In this document: piece after piece, positions 1 through 9,252 of the stretch
Layout: each line of letters opens with the position of its first letter
How positions within the stretch are numbered: the stretch's first letter is position 1
Assembly: GCA_903857165.1 (NCBI GenBank)
Contig: CAIODU010000076.1
Location: 1 to 45,214, forward strand
Reading direction: 5' to 3'
Length of the DNA: 45,214 bases
Origin: an uncultured Methylococcaceae bacterium
Lineage (GTDB): Bacteria > Pseudomonadota > Gammaproteobacteria > Methylococcales > Methylococcaceae
The notes under the pieces: model-generated
What the model saw: only the letters and a program-made list of their open reading frames with translations
What the model was told of the DNA's origin: nothing
Database searches by the model: none
Translations under genes and position numbers: made by a program

Positions 1-52
1 ACGGTGACATGTCGTGCGTTAAGTGTTTGAAAAAGGCTTGATGGCGACCCCT

Positions 53-100
53 AGATTCACATCCTTGTGACTGGATTCCGGCATCCATGCCGGAATGACG
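53..100. repeat. Intergenic repeat, CCGGCATCCATGCCGG type
   Basis: Imperfect palindrome centred on CCGGCATCCATGCCGG, preceded by AGATTCACATCC. Nearly the same 48-50 bases recur at 36536-36585, and related pieces lie inside the element at 32778-32959. This makes it a dispersed short repeat rather than part of a gene. The rest of 1-146 shows nothing else recognisable apart from the leader of the next gene. Confidence 0.7.
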
Positions 101-146
101 AGTTGTCTATCAGCACTTTGGCTCATAATGAGAATTGCTGGCTTGA

Positions 147-527
147 ATGGCCTCTAGCCCGACCTTTAGGACAGCCGAAGTGCTGCCAAGGCTGATCCGC
201 CTGCGTGATGCGCCAGCCTACCTGTGGATGGATCGCAACCGCTTCAACCAAACCTTTCGCCCTTGCCTAATCGAAATTCCGATTGGCGATCAGGGCATTG
301 CATTTGACCGTCTTGACCTTGACGCTTGGGCAGATGATTATAAGTCCCGCAACGGACGCCCGGCGCAGAAAGATTTAGGAGTTGACACATGTCAAAAACC
401 AAACAAAAACGCACACCGGGCCTCATCAAGAGGAATGGGCTATGGCACATCGACAAGCAAGTCAGAGGCCGCCGCTTTTGCGAAAGCACTGGAACGAGCG
501 ACTTGCGGGAAGCCGAAAGATATTTAG
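147..527 (+). CDS. Excisionase-like small DNA-binding protein of an integrated element
   Basis: A 126-residue protein directly upstream of an integrase. Residues about 14-65 (LIRLRDAPAYL, then a segment rich in FDRLDLDAWAD) look like a compact DNA-binding fold of the AlpA/excisionase kind; such proteins usually bias an integrase toward excision. The last 46 codons, from 389 on, lie in a different frame inside the start of the integrase gene. That tail (a Ser/Gly/Thr stretch, then AAAFAKALERA) resembles, from memory, the tail of relatives found next to this integrase type, so the overlap may be truly dual coding. No strong ribosome site is visible before the ATG at 147. The role is inferred from position and weak motif similarity; it could instead be a regulator of the element. 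Confidence 0.6.
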   Translation: MASSPTFRTAEVLPRLIRLRDAPAYLWMDRNRFNQTFRPCLIEIPIGDQGIAFDRLDLDAWADDYKSRNGRPAQKDLGVDTCQKPNKNAHRASSRGMGYGTSTSKSEAAAFAKALERATCGKPKDI

Positions 528-1483
528 CCAGGCGATTGGAAGAAACAAGACAGGCTGAGATTTACGGAGTCCGTCCGAAGCGGTCATTCCGTCAAGCAGC
601 AACAAAGCATTTGAACGAGAGCTTCAAAGCCAGTATCGCTGATGATGCAAAATGGCTGAAGAAGCTGGATGAATTTATCGGTGATCTACCGTTGGACGCT
701 ATCCATATGGGAACACTTGCCCCCTTTATCGAGTCAAGACGTCGGGAGGGGGTCAAGACACGAACCATCAACCAGTCGCTGAAGGTGGTTCGGCACATTA
801 TGAACTTGGCAGCCACAGAGTGGATCGATGAGCATGGGTTGACGTGGATACAGACAGCAACCAAGATCAAACTACTGCCGGAACCGGATTTGCGAAAGCC
901 TTATCCGTTGTCTTGGGATGAGCAGGAGCGATTGTTCAAGGAGCTTCCCATTCATCTGGCTAGGATGGCCTTGTTCAAGGTAAATACCGGCTGTCGGGAA
1001 CAGGAGGTCAGCCAATTACGCTGGGATTGGGATGTGCGGATTCCGGAATTAAATACCAGCGTATTCATCATTCCGGGTCCAAAGGTGAAAAATCGCAGTG
1101 ATCGACTTGTGGTCTTGAATCGGGTTGCTTCATCAGTCATCGAAGCCGTTCGCGGCGAACACACAGAATATGTCTTCGTCTATCGTGGAAGGCCGATTGA
1201 AAGAATGAATAATTCAGGTTGGAAGGATGCCCGCAAAAAGGCTGGATTGCAGCAAGTTAGGGTGCATGACCTGAAGCATACGTTCGGACGCAGACTTAGA
1301 GCGGCAGGTGTCAATTTCGAGGATCGGCAAGACCTGTTAGGCCACAAGTCGGGCCGGATTACAACGCACTACTCTTCTGCCGAACTCAGTAATCTGATCG
1401 ACGCAGCGAACATGGTTTGCAGCAATGAGTCCCGCAAAAGTCCCGCGCTCGTTGTCTTGCGCGGGAATATTGCAGCTAACTAG
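389..1483 (+). CDS. Tyrosine recombinase (phage/island integrase)
   Basis: A 364-residue site-specific recombinase that would integrate and excise a mobile element. The C-terminal catalytic domain (about 170-345) shows Arg203 in TGCREQEV, His293 in VHDLKHTFG, His319 in LLGHKSG and the nucleophile Tyr328 in THYSSAEL. The usual HxxR box reads HxxK (Lys296), a variant also known in related integrases. Residues 65-165 form the core-binding domain. AGGAG at 377-381 sets the start at 389. The gene ends 8 bases before the CCA end of a tRNA gene on the other strand, the classic position for an integrase that uses the tRNA 3' end as its attachment site, so the element extends left beyond the window. 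The C-terminal coding DNA also forms a hairpin that suits termination of the opposite-strand operon. Confidence 0.93.
   Translation: MSKTKQKRTPGLIKRNGLWHIDKQVRGRRFCESTGTSDLREAERYLARRLEETRQAEIYGVRPKRSFRQAATKHLNESFKASIADDAKWLKKLDEFIGDLPLDAIHMGTLAPFIESRRREGVKTRTINQSLKVVRHIMNLAATEWIDEHGLTWIQTATKIKLLPEPDLRKPYPLSWDEQERLFKELPIHLARMALFKVNTGCREQEVSQLRWDWDVRIPELNTSVFIIPGPKVKNRSDRLVVLNRVASSVIEAVRGEHTEYVFVYRGRPIERMNNSGWKDARKKAGLQQVRVHDLKHTFGRRLRAAGVNFEDRQDLLGHKSGRITTHYSSAELSNLIDAANMVCSNESRKSPALVVLRGNIAAN
1436..1466 (-). terminator. Intrinsic terminator for the rpoD-tRNA transcript
   Basis: Read on the minus strand this is an 8-bp perfect stem (TCCCGCGC with GCGCGGGA, 10-base loop) followed by CTTTT. It lies 25 bases beyond the tRNA CCA end and inside the last codons of the integrase gene. 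On the plus strand no T-run follows, so termination is predicted only for transcripts coming from rpoD and the tRNA. Confidence 0.6.
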
Positions 1484-1490
1484 CTGATTT

Positions 1491-1566
<76 letters not shown>

Positions 1567-1575
1567 TTGAACATT

Positions 1576-3384
1576 TCAATCCATGTCAAGGAAGCTGCGG
1601 AATTGCTCCGAACGGGAGGGATGCCGCAGTTTGCGTAACGCTTTGGCCTCAATCTGGCGTATGCGTTCGCGGGTAACGTCAAATTGTCTGCCTACCTCTT
1701 CGAGGGTGTGGTCGGTGTTCATGTCAATGCCGAAGCGCATCCGCAACACCTTCGCCTCCCGCTCGGTTAGGCCCTCCAGCACTTGCCGGGTGGTTTCCTG
1801 CAGTCCGGCAACCATCGCCGATTGCATCGGGGTCATGTACCGGGAGTCTTCGATGAAGTCGCCAAGGTGGGAGTCTTCATCGTCACCTATGGGCGTTTCC
1901 ATGGATATTGGCTCTCTGGCGATTTTCATCACCTTGCGTACTTTGTCCTCTGGAATTTCCATGCGTTCCGCCAACTCGTCCACTGAAGGCTCCCGCCCCA
2001 TCTCTTGCAGCAACTGCCGTGTCGTCCGGTTCAGCTTGTTGATCGTCTCGATCATGTGGACTGGAATGCGGATGGTACGGGCTTGGTCGGCGATGGAGCG
2101 GGTTATCGCTTGGCGTATCCACCAAGTGGCATAGGTGGAGAACTTGTAGCCACGGCGGTATTCAAACTTGTCAACCGCTTTCATCAGTCCGATGTTGCCT
2201 TCTTGGATCAGGTCAAGGAACAGCATACCCCTATTAGTATATTTCTTTGCGATGGAAATTACCAATCTTAGGTTGGCCTCGATCATCTCGCCCTTGGCAA
2301 GGCGGGCCTGGGTTTCGCCTGCCGACACGCGGCGATGGATTTCTTTGATCTCGCTGACGTTGATGCCATTGTCTTTTTCCATCAGGGCAAGCTTGTTCTG
2401 CGATCGCCTGATTTCACTGGCATGGTCGGCCAAAGCCTCGACGTATGGCTTGCCCGAGGACAAATGGTTTTCATACCAAGCCGGTTTGCTTTCGTTGCCG
2501 ATGAAGGTCTGGAGAAAATCGGCACTGGGCATTTTCGACTTGTGGACAGCAAGGTCTTGGATTATTTTTTCCTGTTCGCGGATTTTAGCGACTGTGGCAT
2601 GCAAAACACCCGACAGTTCCTTGAAGAACTGGGGTGTTTTCTTGAATTCAAGGAAGCTTTCGGCCAACGAATCAAAGGCAGTCTGGGTCATTTCGTGGTG
2701 ATGCCCGTGCTTGCCCCGTGAATCGACGGCCACCTTCAGTTGTTTTTTGAAGGCTTCCAACTTCTCCCTGACTAACTCGGGGTCAGGGCCGGTTTCGGTT
2801 TCGGCGTCCTCTATGACATCCGTTTCGACTTTTTCGTCAATCAACAGGTCTTGGGGTTGGTTTGGGTCGAAGAAATCGGAGATCAATTCGGGCAGGCGCA
2901 CTTCCCCGGTTTCTATCCGGTCAAAACCCTTGATGAAGCGATCCATGGAGGCGGCAAAACGGGCTAATTCCCGCGCCGCCTGGTTACTGCCCTCCTCAAT
3001 GCGTTTGGCGATGCGCAGCTCGCTCTCGCGGGTGAGGAGGTTCACGGAACCCATCTCGCGCATGTAAATGCGCACCGAGTCAGTGGTGCGGCCCAATTCC
3101 GAGTAAACCGATGATGCCAAGGCAGCGACCACTTCGGCAGCCTCTTCATCGTCGTCTTCGGTGACGATGAGGGCGGTGTCGGCCAACAGTTCTGCGTCTT
3201 CCGGCACGACTTCATGAACTTCGATCCCCATGTCATTGATCACGGCGACCAGTTCTTCCATTTGTTCTGGATCGATCACGTCGGCAGGCAAGTGATCGTT
3301 TATCTCGGCATAGGTTAAGAACCCTTGCATCTTGCCCTTGGCAATGAGTGCCTTGAGCTGCGCTTGCTGTTGTTCTTGATTCAT
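1576..3384 (-). CDS. rpoD: RNA polymerase primary sigma factor RpoD (sigma-70)
   Basis: The 602-residue housekeeping sigma factor, close to the 613 residues of E. coli. Region 1.1 occupies about 1-75, followed by an acidic linker (EDDDEEAAE) and region 1.2 ([18 protein letters not shown]). A long non-conserved region, typical of proteobacterial RpoD, fills roughly 135-360. Regions 2.1-2.4 hold [28 protein letters not shown] and [14 protein letters not shown]; region 3 follows; region 4 has [22 protein letters not shown] and ends in SFLDMD. It is the last protein gene of the rpsU-yqeY-dnaG-rpoD operon, 82 bases after dnaG, with GGGTGAGA as the ribosome site. Start and stop are unambiguous. Confidence 0.98.
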   Translation of the reverse strand: MNQEQQQAQLKALIAKGKMQGFLTYAEINDHLPADVIDPEQMEELVAVINDMGIEVHEVVPEDAELLADTALIVTEDDDEEAAEVVAALASSVYSELGRTTDSVRIYMREMGSVNLLTRESELRIAKRIEEGSNQAARELARFAASMDRFIKGFDRIETGEVRLPELISDFFDPNQPQDLLIDEKVETDVIEDAETETGPDPELVREKLEAFKKQLKVAVDSRGKHGHHHEMTQTAFDSLAESFLEFKKTPQFFKELSGVLHATVAKIREQEKIIQDLAVHKSKMPSADFLQTFIGNESKPAWYENHLSSGKPYVEALADHASEIRRSQNKLALMEKDNGINVSEIKEIHRRVSAGETQARLAKGEMIEANLRLVISIAKKYTNRGMLFLDLIQEGNIGLMKAVDKFEYRRGYKFSTYATWWIRQAITRSIADQARTIRIPVHMIETINKLNRTTRQLLQEMGREPSVDELAERMEIPEDKVRKVMKIAREPISMETPIGDDEDSHLGDFIEDSRYMTPMQSAMVAGLQETTRQVLEGLTEREAKVLRMRFGIDMNTDHTLEEVGRQFDVTRERIRQIEAKALRKLRHPSRSEQFRSFLDMD

Positions 3385-3466
3385 GAACTATCTCACCCTA
3401 TGGGATTTACCGGAAAACATAAGCCAATATTTTAGCCCGCTAATGTGAAATGGCAAATTGATGATG

Positions 3467-5215
3467 TCATTTTTTCTCCATCAGGCGGCGATATTCTTCA
3501 AGCTCGGCTTGGTCCAGTCCTGTAAAACCTAGCCGTTCAGCCTTTTTGTTCAGCCATTCCAGCCTTTGCTGAATTAACAGTACCTTCATTTGTGCTACAA
3601 ATTTTTCCAGCGTGGCAAGGAATTCAGTCCGTGCGTCAGCCGCCGAAAGTGGAATTTCCAGAACGCTCAACTTCAAAACCAGTCCATACTCTGCTTCGCC
3701 ACGGAAGTGTTCGGGAATGCCCCCACAGCGAATGTCTGGCCTTTCTTTAAATATGGAGAAGAGTTTTCCTGCTACTTTGCCTGCTTTTTCGTCCCGTTCC
3801 AACTCCATGCGCGCTTCGGCATTGATTAGCGAAAAAAACTCAGGGTTTTGGATTAACAATGACAGAATAATCCTCAACATGGAAGGTTTGGCCCGTTCCG
3901 TGGCTGCTTTCTGAATTATGGCAGTTGGCCGGTTTGATTTATTTGTGCCAGTCAAAGCTTTGCCATGGCCGGTCAATTTAGCTAGACGGGCTTGCATCAT
4001 GTCACGAAAAACCCCGGCAGGCAGTTTGCCGATCATCGGACTGGCTTTTTGGAACAGGGCCGAACGCCCCTCGATTGAATCCAAGCCCAGATTTTCCGAC
4101 AAATGCTGGAAAAAATAGTCGGACAATTGCTGGGCTTCCGCCATGCGCCGCACGAAGCCTTCGTTGCCTTCTTCGCGCACCAGGCTATCCGGGTCGTGCG
4201 CCTCGGGTAGCATAAGGAAACGGATGGAGCGGTCATTACGCAAAGCGGGAAGGCTGGCTTCCAGCGCTTTCCAGGCGGCATTGCGGCCGGCATTGTCGCC
4301 GTCGAAACAAAACACCAGTTCCGGCGCATAGCGGAACAGCAAGTCGGCATGGTCGGCCGAGGTGGCCGTGCCCAAGGTGGCGACGGCGTAGGCGACCCCG
4401 TGCTGGAACAGGGCGATGACATCCATATAACCTTCCACCACGACGATGCGCTCGGGTTTTTTCCGGGTGGAGAGGAGTTCGTAGAGGCCGTAGACTTCCC
4501 TGTGTTTTTTAAACGTCGGGGTTTCCGGCGAATTGAGATATTTCGGCGTTTCGTCACCCATCACGCGCCCGCCAAAGCCGACCACCCTGCCGCGCCGGTC
4601 GCGGATGGGGAACATGATGCGGTCGCGGAAGCGGTCATAGAAGCCACCCGCCTCCTTGTTGATGGCCAAACCGGATGCCAGCAGTTGATCGGCGGGCAGG
4701 GTGGCCGGCAGGCTACGCCAACCCGGCGGGGCGTAGCCGATTTGAAAATGCCGGATGATGTCGTCGCTGAGTCCTCGACCTTGCAGGTAGTCCCTTGCGC
4801 GGGCCGCCTCGGAATGTTCGCGCAATTGTCGGGCGTAAAACTCCGCCGCCTGTTCCTGCACTTGATAGAGTGCCGGCAAGCTGGCCTCTTGGCCGTGCTT
4901 TTCCCCGCCAAAGGACTCCCTGGGTATGTCCACGCCCAAGGTTTCAGCCAAGGTTTCCACCGCTTCGACAAAAGTTTGCCGTTCATAATCCATTAGGAAG
5001 CTGATGACGTTGCCGCTGGCACCGCAACCGAAGCAATGATAAAACTGCTTTTCCCGATTGACGCTGAAACTGGGGGATTTCTCGTCATGGAAAGGGCAAC
5101 GCGCCTGGTAATTCTTGCCAGCCTGCTTGAGCGGAACGCGCACGTCGATAAGATCCACGATATCGATGCGTGCGATCAGGTTGTCGATGAACTCACGGGG
5201 AATCCTGCCAGCCAT
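3467..5215 (-). CDS. dnaG: DNA primase DnaG
   Basis: A 582-residue primase that lays the RNA primers for chromosome replication together with DnaB helicase. The N-terminal CHC2 zinc finger is complete (Cys40, His43, Cys61, Cys64 in CPFH and CFGC). The catalytic TOPRIM core follows, with RIVVVEGYMDVIAL around 260 and FCFDGDNAGRNAAWKAL around 305. The last ~150 residues are the variable helicase-binding domain, rich in charged helices. It stands in the standard place between yqeY and rpoD in the macromolecular synthesis operon. The start MAGRIPREFID matches the family; the ribosome site before it is weak. Confidence 0.97.
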   Translation of the reverse strand: MAGRIPREFIDNLIARIDIVDLIDVRVPLKQAGKNYQARCPFHDEKSPSFSVNREKQFYHCFGCGASGNVISFLMDYERQTFVEAVETLAETLGVDIPRESFGGEKHGQEASLPALYQVQEQAAEFYARQLREHSEAARARDYLQGRGLSDDIIRHFQIGYAPPGWRSLPATLPADQLLASGLAINKEAGGFYDRFRDRIMFPIRDRRGRVVGFGGRVMGDETPKYLNSPETPTFKKHREVYGLYELLSTRKKPERIVVVEGYMDVIALFQHGVAYAVATLGTATSADHADLLFRYAPELVFCFDGDNAGRNAAWKALEASLPALRNDRSIRFLMLPEAHDPDSLVREEGNEGFVRRMAEAQQLSDYFFQHLSENLGLDSIEGRSALFQKASPMIGKLPAGVFRDMMQARLAKLTGHGKALTGTNKSNRPTAIIQKAATERAKPSMLRIILSLLIQNPEFFSLINAEARMELERDEKAGKVAGKLFSIFKERPDIRCGGIPEHFRGEAEYGLVLKLSVLEIPLSAADARTEFLATLEKFVAQMKVLLIQQRLEWLNKKAERLGFTGLDQAELEEYRRLMEKK

Positions 5216-5262
5216 CTTTCAGTAGCATGAGTGGCAAGGGGCCATCGACCCGTCATACCCCT

Positions 5263-5721
5263 TCAGTGTCGTGCCAATCTGGCTTTGATGAGGGCGCTGA
5301 CCGCGCCCATGTCGGCACGGCCCTGCATCTTCGGCTTGAGAAGGGCCATGACCTTGCCCATGTCGGCAATGGCCGATGCGCCGGTCTCGTCAACGGCTTG
5401 TCCGACCAAAGCATCGATTTCACCGTCGGTCAGGGCTTGCGGCATGTATTCCTGAATGATGACGATCTCGGCGCTTTCCACATCGGCCAAGTCAGCGCGT
5501 CCCGCCGCTGAATACTGGGCGATGGAATCACGCCTCTGCTTTAGCATCTTGTCCAATACAGCGGTGGCTTGCGCATCGTCAAGAACGATGCGCTGGTCCA
5601 CTTCGATCTGCTTGATGGCGGCCAACATCAGCCGGATTACGCCCAGCCGAACCTTTTGGCCCGCCTTCATCGCGGATTTCATGTCTTCTTGTATGCGCTG
5701 TTTTAGCGATACCGTGTTCAT
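5263..5721 (-). CDS. yqeY: GatB/YqeY domain protein
   Basis: A 152-residue YqeY-family protein, related to the tail domain of the amidotransferase subunit GatB, which binds tRNA. Its exact role in bacteria is not settled. Visible family hallmarks are MKSAMKAGQKVRLGVIRLMLAAIKQ near the start, the KQRRDSIAQYSAAGR helix, the YMPQALTD motif, and a C-terminal block with MGKVMALLKPKMQGRADMG. The start at 5721 (MNTVSLKQRI) fits the family; an upstream extension in frame would overlap the rpsU end and is unlikely. It lies between rpsU and dnaG, a common arrangement in gammaproteobacteria, and is probably co-transcribed with both. Confidence 0.95.
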   Translation of the reverse strand: MNTVSLKQRIQEDMKSAMKAGQKVRLGVIRLMLAAIKQIEVDQRIVLDDAQATAVLDKMLKQRRDSIAQYSAAGRADLADVESAEIVIIQEYMPQALTDGEIDALVGQAVDETGASAIADMGKVMALLKPKMQGRADMGAVSALIKARLARH

Positions 5722-5746
5722 TGGCTTGGGCTTTCCGTTGGTGGGA

Positions 5747-5980
5747 TCAGATTTGAGGACGGCCTTTGCGGAGATTTTGCAAAGCGAAACGCTCACGGGA
5801 AAGTTTCTTCAAGTGCCGCTTTATCGCAGCGGCGGCTTTGCGCTTACGCTCTTCGGTGGGCTTTTCGTAGAATTCGCGACGGCGCACTTCGGAAAGGACC
5901 CCGGCTTTTTCGCACGCGCGCTTGAAGCGGCGTATGGCTATTTCGAAAGGTTCGTTCTCTCTTAGTCTGATTGAAGGCAT
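5747..5980 (-). CDS. rpsU: 30S ribosomal protein S21
   Basis: A 77-residue, very basic protein of the small ribosomal subunit, slightly longer than the usual 71. It begins [27 protein letters not shown] and continues with [17 protein letters not shown] and [10 protein letters not shown], all typical of S21, which helps mRNA initiation near the anti-Shine-Dalgarno sequence. The start at 5980 is supported by AGGA nine bases upstream and by family length. It is the first gene of the operon that runs through yqeY, dnaG and rpoD, behind a good sigma-70 promoter. Confidence 0.97.
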   Translation of the reverse strand: MPSIRLRENEPFEIAIRRFKRACEKAGVLSEVRRREFYEKPTEERKRKAAAAIKRHLKKLSRERFALQNLRKGRPQI

Positions 5981-6048
5981 GTAGCTTCCTGTAATGTTAC
6001 AAAATGAGATAATGGTGCCCAAGGGCTACCCTAGTTAGTAGAATGCGG

Positions 6049-6076
6049 ATTATACTCGCCTAATTGCCCAAATCAA
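6049..6076 (-). promoter_or_regulatory. Sigma-70 promoter of the rpsU-dnaG-rpoD operon
   Basis: On the minus strand, TTGATT (6071-6076) and a perfect TATAAT (6049-6054) are separated by 16 bases. The element sits about 70 bases before the rpsU start in the divergent gap with tsaD. Called by eye from consensus match and position. Confidence 0.65.
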
Positions 6077-6090
6077 AAGCCTTTCAATCC

Positions 6091-7104
6091 ATGAACGTAC
6101 TTGGCATCGAAACCTCCTGTGACGAAACCGCCGTGGCAGTCTATGACTCCCGGCGCGGACTGCTCGCCCACGCCTTGTTCAGCCAGGTGAAAATCCATGC
6201 GGAATACGGCGGCGTGGTGCCGGAATTGGCCTCCCGCGACCATGTGCGCAAGCTTATCCCATTGATTCGACAAGTGATGGAAGAAGCGAAGACGGCCCCC
6301 GCCGACATCAGCGGCATCGCCTATACCGCCGGCCCCGGCCTGATCGGCGCCTTGCTAGTGGGCGCCTCTGTCGCCCGCAGCCTGGCTTGGGCTTGGGATG
6401 TCCCCAGCGTGGCGGTGCATCACATGGAAGGGCATCTGCTCGCACCCATGCTGGAACCCGAACCGCCGCAATATCCCTTTGTCGCCCTGTTGGTTTCCGG
6501 GGGACACACGCAATTGGTGCGGGTGGAGGCCGTCGGCCATTACGAAACCTTGGGCGAATCATTGGATGATGCCGCCGGCGAGGCTTTTGACAAGACCGCG
6601 AAAATGCTTGGCCTAGGTTACCCCGGCGGGCCGGCTTTGGCAAGGCTGGCGGAGCAAGGGGTGCGGGGGCGATTCGCATTCCCTCGGCCAATGACTGACC
6701 GCCCCGGCTTGGATTTCAGCTTTAGCGGCTTGAAGACCCACACCCTCACGACACTTGCCGCGACGGAAGCAAGCCTGCAAGACAAGGCCGACGTGGCGTT
6801 TGCCTTCCAAGAGGCGGTGGTGGAGACGCTCATCATCAAATGCCGCCGTGCGCTAAAACAATGCGGGTTTCAGCGGCTGGTCGTGGCGGGCGGCGTCAGC
6901 GCCAACCGTTTGATGCGGGAAAAGTTGGGACAGACGGCGAGAAAGGAAGGCTACCAAGTTTTTTTCCCACGCTTGGAGTTTTGCACCGATAACGGTGCGA
7001 TGATTGCTTATGCCGGTTGCCAACGCCTGCTCGGGGGCCACACGGAACCTCCCGAAATCCTGTCCCGCCCGCGCTGGCCATTGGATGAATTGGAACCGGC
7101 TTGA
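6091..7104 (+). CDS. tsaD: tRNA threonylcarbamoyladenosine synthase subunit TsaD
   Basis: A 337-residue TsaD/Kae1 protein. With TsaB, TsaC and TsaE it makes the t6A modification at position 37 of ANN-reading tRNAs, using threonylcarbamoyl-AMP. It begins [19 protein letters not shown]; the metal-binding pair is in [11 protein letters not shown]; the nucleotide-binding loops are seen in [32 protein letters not shown] and [10 protein letters not shown]; a late Asp lies in [12 protein letters not shown]. Length and order match E. coli TsaD. The ATG at 6091 is chosen because the protein then begins at the conserved first strand. It is divergent from rpsU, the usual gammaproteobacterial layout, and its stop overlaps the next start. 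Confidence 0.97.
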   Translation: MNVLGIETSCDETAVAVYDSRRGLLAHALFSQVKIHAEYGGVVPELASRDHVRKLIPLIRQVMEEAKTAPADISGIAYTAGPGLIGALLVGASVARSLAWAWDVPSVAVHHMEGHLLAPMLEPEPPQYPFVALLVSGGHTQLVRVEAVGHYETLGESLDDAAGEAFDKTAKMLGLGYPGGPALARLAEQGVRGRFAFPRPMTDRPGLDFSFSGLKTHTLTTLAATEASLQDKADVAFAFQEAVVETLIIKCRRALKQCGFQRLVVAGGVSANRLMREKLGQTARKEGYQVFFPRLEFCTDNGAMIAYAGCQRLLGGHTEPPEILSRPRWPLDELEPA

Positions 7105-7652
7105 TGAAATTGCGGGCCGTCACCACAACATCCCCGCCGGGGTCGCTCAAACTCCTCGTTGCGCTGGGAAACGGTGAAAACGGTTTTGGCGGAACGCCAG
7201 TAGGCAGTGACCCAAGTCAATTGGATGACTGGCTGGATTACTGCGTACACATCGCAAAAGCCCCGCCGCTGTCGGAATATTTCGTTCCCCAAGCCAACTA
7301 TTGGATAACCGACGATGCCGGCCACGCGGTCGGTTTGGTTCGGATCCGTCCCCAAATAAATAAAGAACTCCTGAACAAGGGCGGCCACGTTGGCTACTAT
7401 GTCGCCCCCGCCTTCAGAAATCAAGGTTACGGAAAAGGCGCGCTTAAGCTGGCCTTGCTCAAATTGTGCGCAAAGGGGGTAAAACAGGCATTGGTTACAA
7501 TTGAATCGCATAATACCGTCTCCTTAGGCCTAGTGACGGACTTGGGCGGTGTCTTGGAAGACGAACGCATTGACGATGAAACGGGGCATGCCTATCGGCG
7601 ATTCTGGCTTAAAACGGATTTACGCACCAAGACAAAGCAATCGACCGCATAA
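7104..7652 (+). CDS. GNAT-family acetyltransferase
   Basis: A 182-residue protein with the GNAT core: a strand ending AVGLVRIRP, then GHVGYYVAPAFRNQGYGKGALKLAL, which carries the acetyl-CoA loop RNQGYGKG, then VTIESHNTVSLGLVTDLGG with the Asn/Ser helix typical of the fold. The substrate cannot be told. Its ATG shares bases with the tsaD stop codon (TGATG), so translation is probably coupled to TsaD. It does not resemble RimI, the acetyltransferase usually found near Tsa genes. Confidence 0.85.
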   Translation: MKLRAVTTTSPPGSLKLLVALGNGENGFGGTPVGSDPSQLDDWLDYCVHIAKAPPLSEYFVPQANYWITDDAGHAVGLVRIRPQINKELLNKGGHVGYYVAPAFRNQGYGKGALKLALLKLCAKGVKQALVTIESHNTVSLGLVTDLGGVLEDERIDDETGHAYRRFWLKTDLRTKTKQSTA

Positions 7653-7723
7653 TCGCACGATCGTAAGCCATCCGGCTTGCCGGGCAACGCATAACCCCCA
7701 CTAAAGGGAAACTCGAAAAACCC

Positions 7724-7796
7724 CTTACTTCGACAAGTTCAGCGCGAACGGTTTTACGTTATTCAATCAGTTACGCTCAGGGTGAGCAAGCCGAAG
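7724..7796. repeat. Intergenic repeat with CTTCGACAAG...CTCAG...GAACGG parts
   Basis: Degenerate palindromic unit containing CTTCGACAAGTTCAGCGCGAACGG and GCTCAGGGTGAGCAAGCCGAAG. Related copies are at 14914-14954 and 31513-31545. The rest of the 280-base gap 7653-7932 shows no clear gene or promoter. Confidence 0.5.
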
Positions 7797-7932
7797 CCTG
7801 TACATACCCAGTTTATCGTTGCATCCTTCACTACTTGGTATGGTTTCTGCAAGAATAAAACCGAGGTTACTCTGCAAACCTTCCACCTTAGGTTTAAGTT
7901 CTGTCACCCCTGTTTACCAAGAGGTATGTGTT

Positions 7933-8103
7933 ATGCCAAAACTTGAAGAAATGACCGTTGATAAATTGGAAGAGCTTAAGGAAGCATGGCTGCACGCATG
8001 GTGTGTCGCAGTGCAATCGCATTCCATTAAAGACTCCGAATATGCAGCCATTTGGGCAGATGCCTCCATGGAAACTTATGCGAAGAATCGCCAACGTTAC
8101 TAA
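7933..8103 (+). CDS. Small hypothetical protein (56 aa)
   Basis: A 56-residue open frame starting MPKLEEMTVDKLEELKEAWLHAW, predicted to be almost all helix, with an acidic first half and a NRQRY end. I do not recognise it. It is supported mainly by a good ribosome site (AAGAGGT, 7919-7925) at the right distance from the ATG and by protein-like composition. A longer reading from further upstream would have no ribosome site. It stands alone between repeats. Confidence 0.5.
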   Translation: MPKLEEMTVDKLEELKEAWLHAWCVAVQSHSIKDSEYAAIWADASMETYAKNRQRY

Positions 8104-8138
8104 ACTAGTCCCTGATCCCACCGCCATACTCAAGTCGG

Positions 8139-8194
8139 GTAGGCCGGAATAAGCCTGTCTAAATCCTGCCGAAGGGCGGGTATTTCCGGTCTAC
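8139..8194. repeat. Inverted repeat GTAGGCCGGAATA ... TATTTCCGGTCTAC
   Basis: Two arms, 8139-8151 and 8181-8194, form an imperfect stem with a GC-rich inner hairpin. It lies between two convergent genes and could stop transcription from both sides, but no T-run is obvious; it also resembles common extragenic palindromes. Confidence 0.5.
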
Positions 8195-8208
8195 GTTTCC
8201 CTTCCATA

Positions 8209-9252
8209 TTAGGTTAGTATATCCAAGTAGACGCGGGGTTTGGCTTCTTCAATCCCTTCGATTGTGGTTGCCAAGGTATCGGGAAATATCCCGTCAAACG
8301 GTTCAAACCCAGAGGGTATGGGTAGTTCCCCGCCGAGTTTCATATCGCCTAAAATATCGTCGTTCGCCAACAACTCAGCCAAAGCGAGCAATTCATGCCT
8401 TACCGAATTGGCTGCCCTCAGTGCGTGTAAATACTCCTCGGCCTTCTTGAAAGCCACGCGCACATTATGACCAAATAGCAGATCATTCAATTCCTCCATC
8501 AATACCTGCAACCTGTCTTGCAAAACGTCAATTTTGGCGTTCAGCCTCAAGCTTTCAACCGAGTTTGGTGTCGTGTCAGACTGTCGGTTGGCAGCGGCCA
8601 ACCCCGTCAGTCCGGCAATCTGCTTATCCACGGCGAGCAGATCTTTATCGTCGTATTGCTTGTCATCCGCCATGAGCGCCATTTGGATTGCCAGCCGTTT
8701 CATCCTCAGTTCGTTCAAATTGGCCTTGACGTTCACCGGTTCGACAGGTTCAACGACGGCCTTGATTCTGACTAGCCTGTCCAGTTGCTGGCGGGTCTGG
8801 TCGATTTCAGCCCGTTTGCCGGCAATGGCAACTTTTGCCTTTGCCACTGCACCCGGCAGTTCCCATGCATCCTTTTCGGCTAATGCAGGTTTGGCGAGGG
8901 CGATTGGCTCGGACTGCTGGAAAAACTCGTAAGTTTCAGTCTGTTCCAGAGTGGCGGCACTGCCTTCCACCTTGGTTTCGGGCATGGCTAAGGCAGATAA
9001 AGGTTTCGCAGCCTTCGGGTCTGCCTGTCCGGCCTTTTCTCTTTTGGCAGCCTCATCCCGAACGGCTTGGAGATATAGGGGATTCAGTGTCGGGATTTTA
9101 GTTTTCAGTTCGTCTGATGACACAAGATGCCTCATTCTGGTTTTTGGATTATAATCATACGATTCTCCAGTTGGAAGGAAAAAACGGCAAGCGGGTAAGT
9201 TTGGCAGCGTGAATTGATGGGGCAATATCCACCCGCCCAATAGACAGTGCAT
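8209..9252 (-). CDS. Hypothetical coiled-coil protein
   Basis: Open frame of up to 347 residues that I do not recognise. The middle is Ala/Lys/Glu-rich: residues 60-110 are low complexity and 130-290 are long charged helices (for example KAKVAIAGKRAEIDQTRQQL) that suggest a coiled coil. The tail turns acidic with Gly/Pro (GGELPIPSGFEPFDGIFPD) and may be a small folded end. There is no signal peptide, membrane segment or catalytic motif. The start is uncertain: neither the first ATG (9252) nor the next good candidate (9135, MRHLVSSDEL) has a clear ribosome site. It is convergent with the small gene at 7933. Confidence 0.6.
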   Translation of the reverse strand: MHCLLGGWILPHQFTLPNLPACRFFLPTGESYDYNPKTRMRHLVSSDELKTKIPTLNPLYLQAVRDEAAKREKAGQADPKAAKPLSALAMPETKVEGSAATLEQTETYEFFQQSEPIALAKPALAEKDAWELPGAVAKAKVAIAGKRAEIDQTRQQLDRLVRIKAVVEPVEPVNVKANLNELRMKRLAIQMALMADDKQYDDKDLLAVDKQIAGLTGLAAANRQSDTTPNSVESLRLNAKIDVLQDRLQVLMEELNDLLFGHNVRVAFKKAEEYLHALRAANSVRHELLALAELLANDDILGDMKLGGELPIPSGFEPFDGIFPDTLATTIEGIEEAKPRVYLDILT

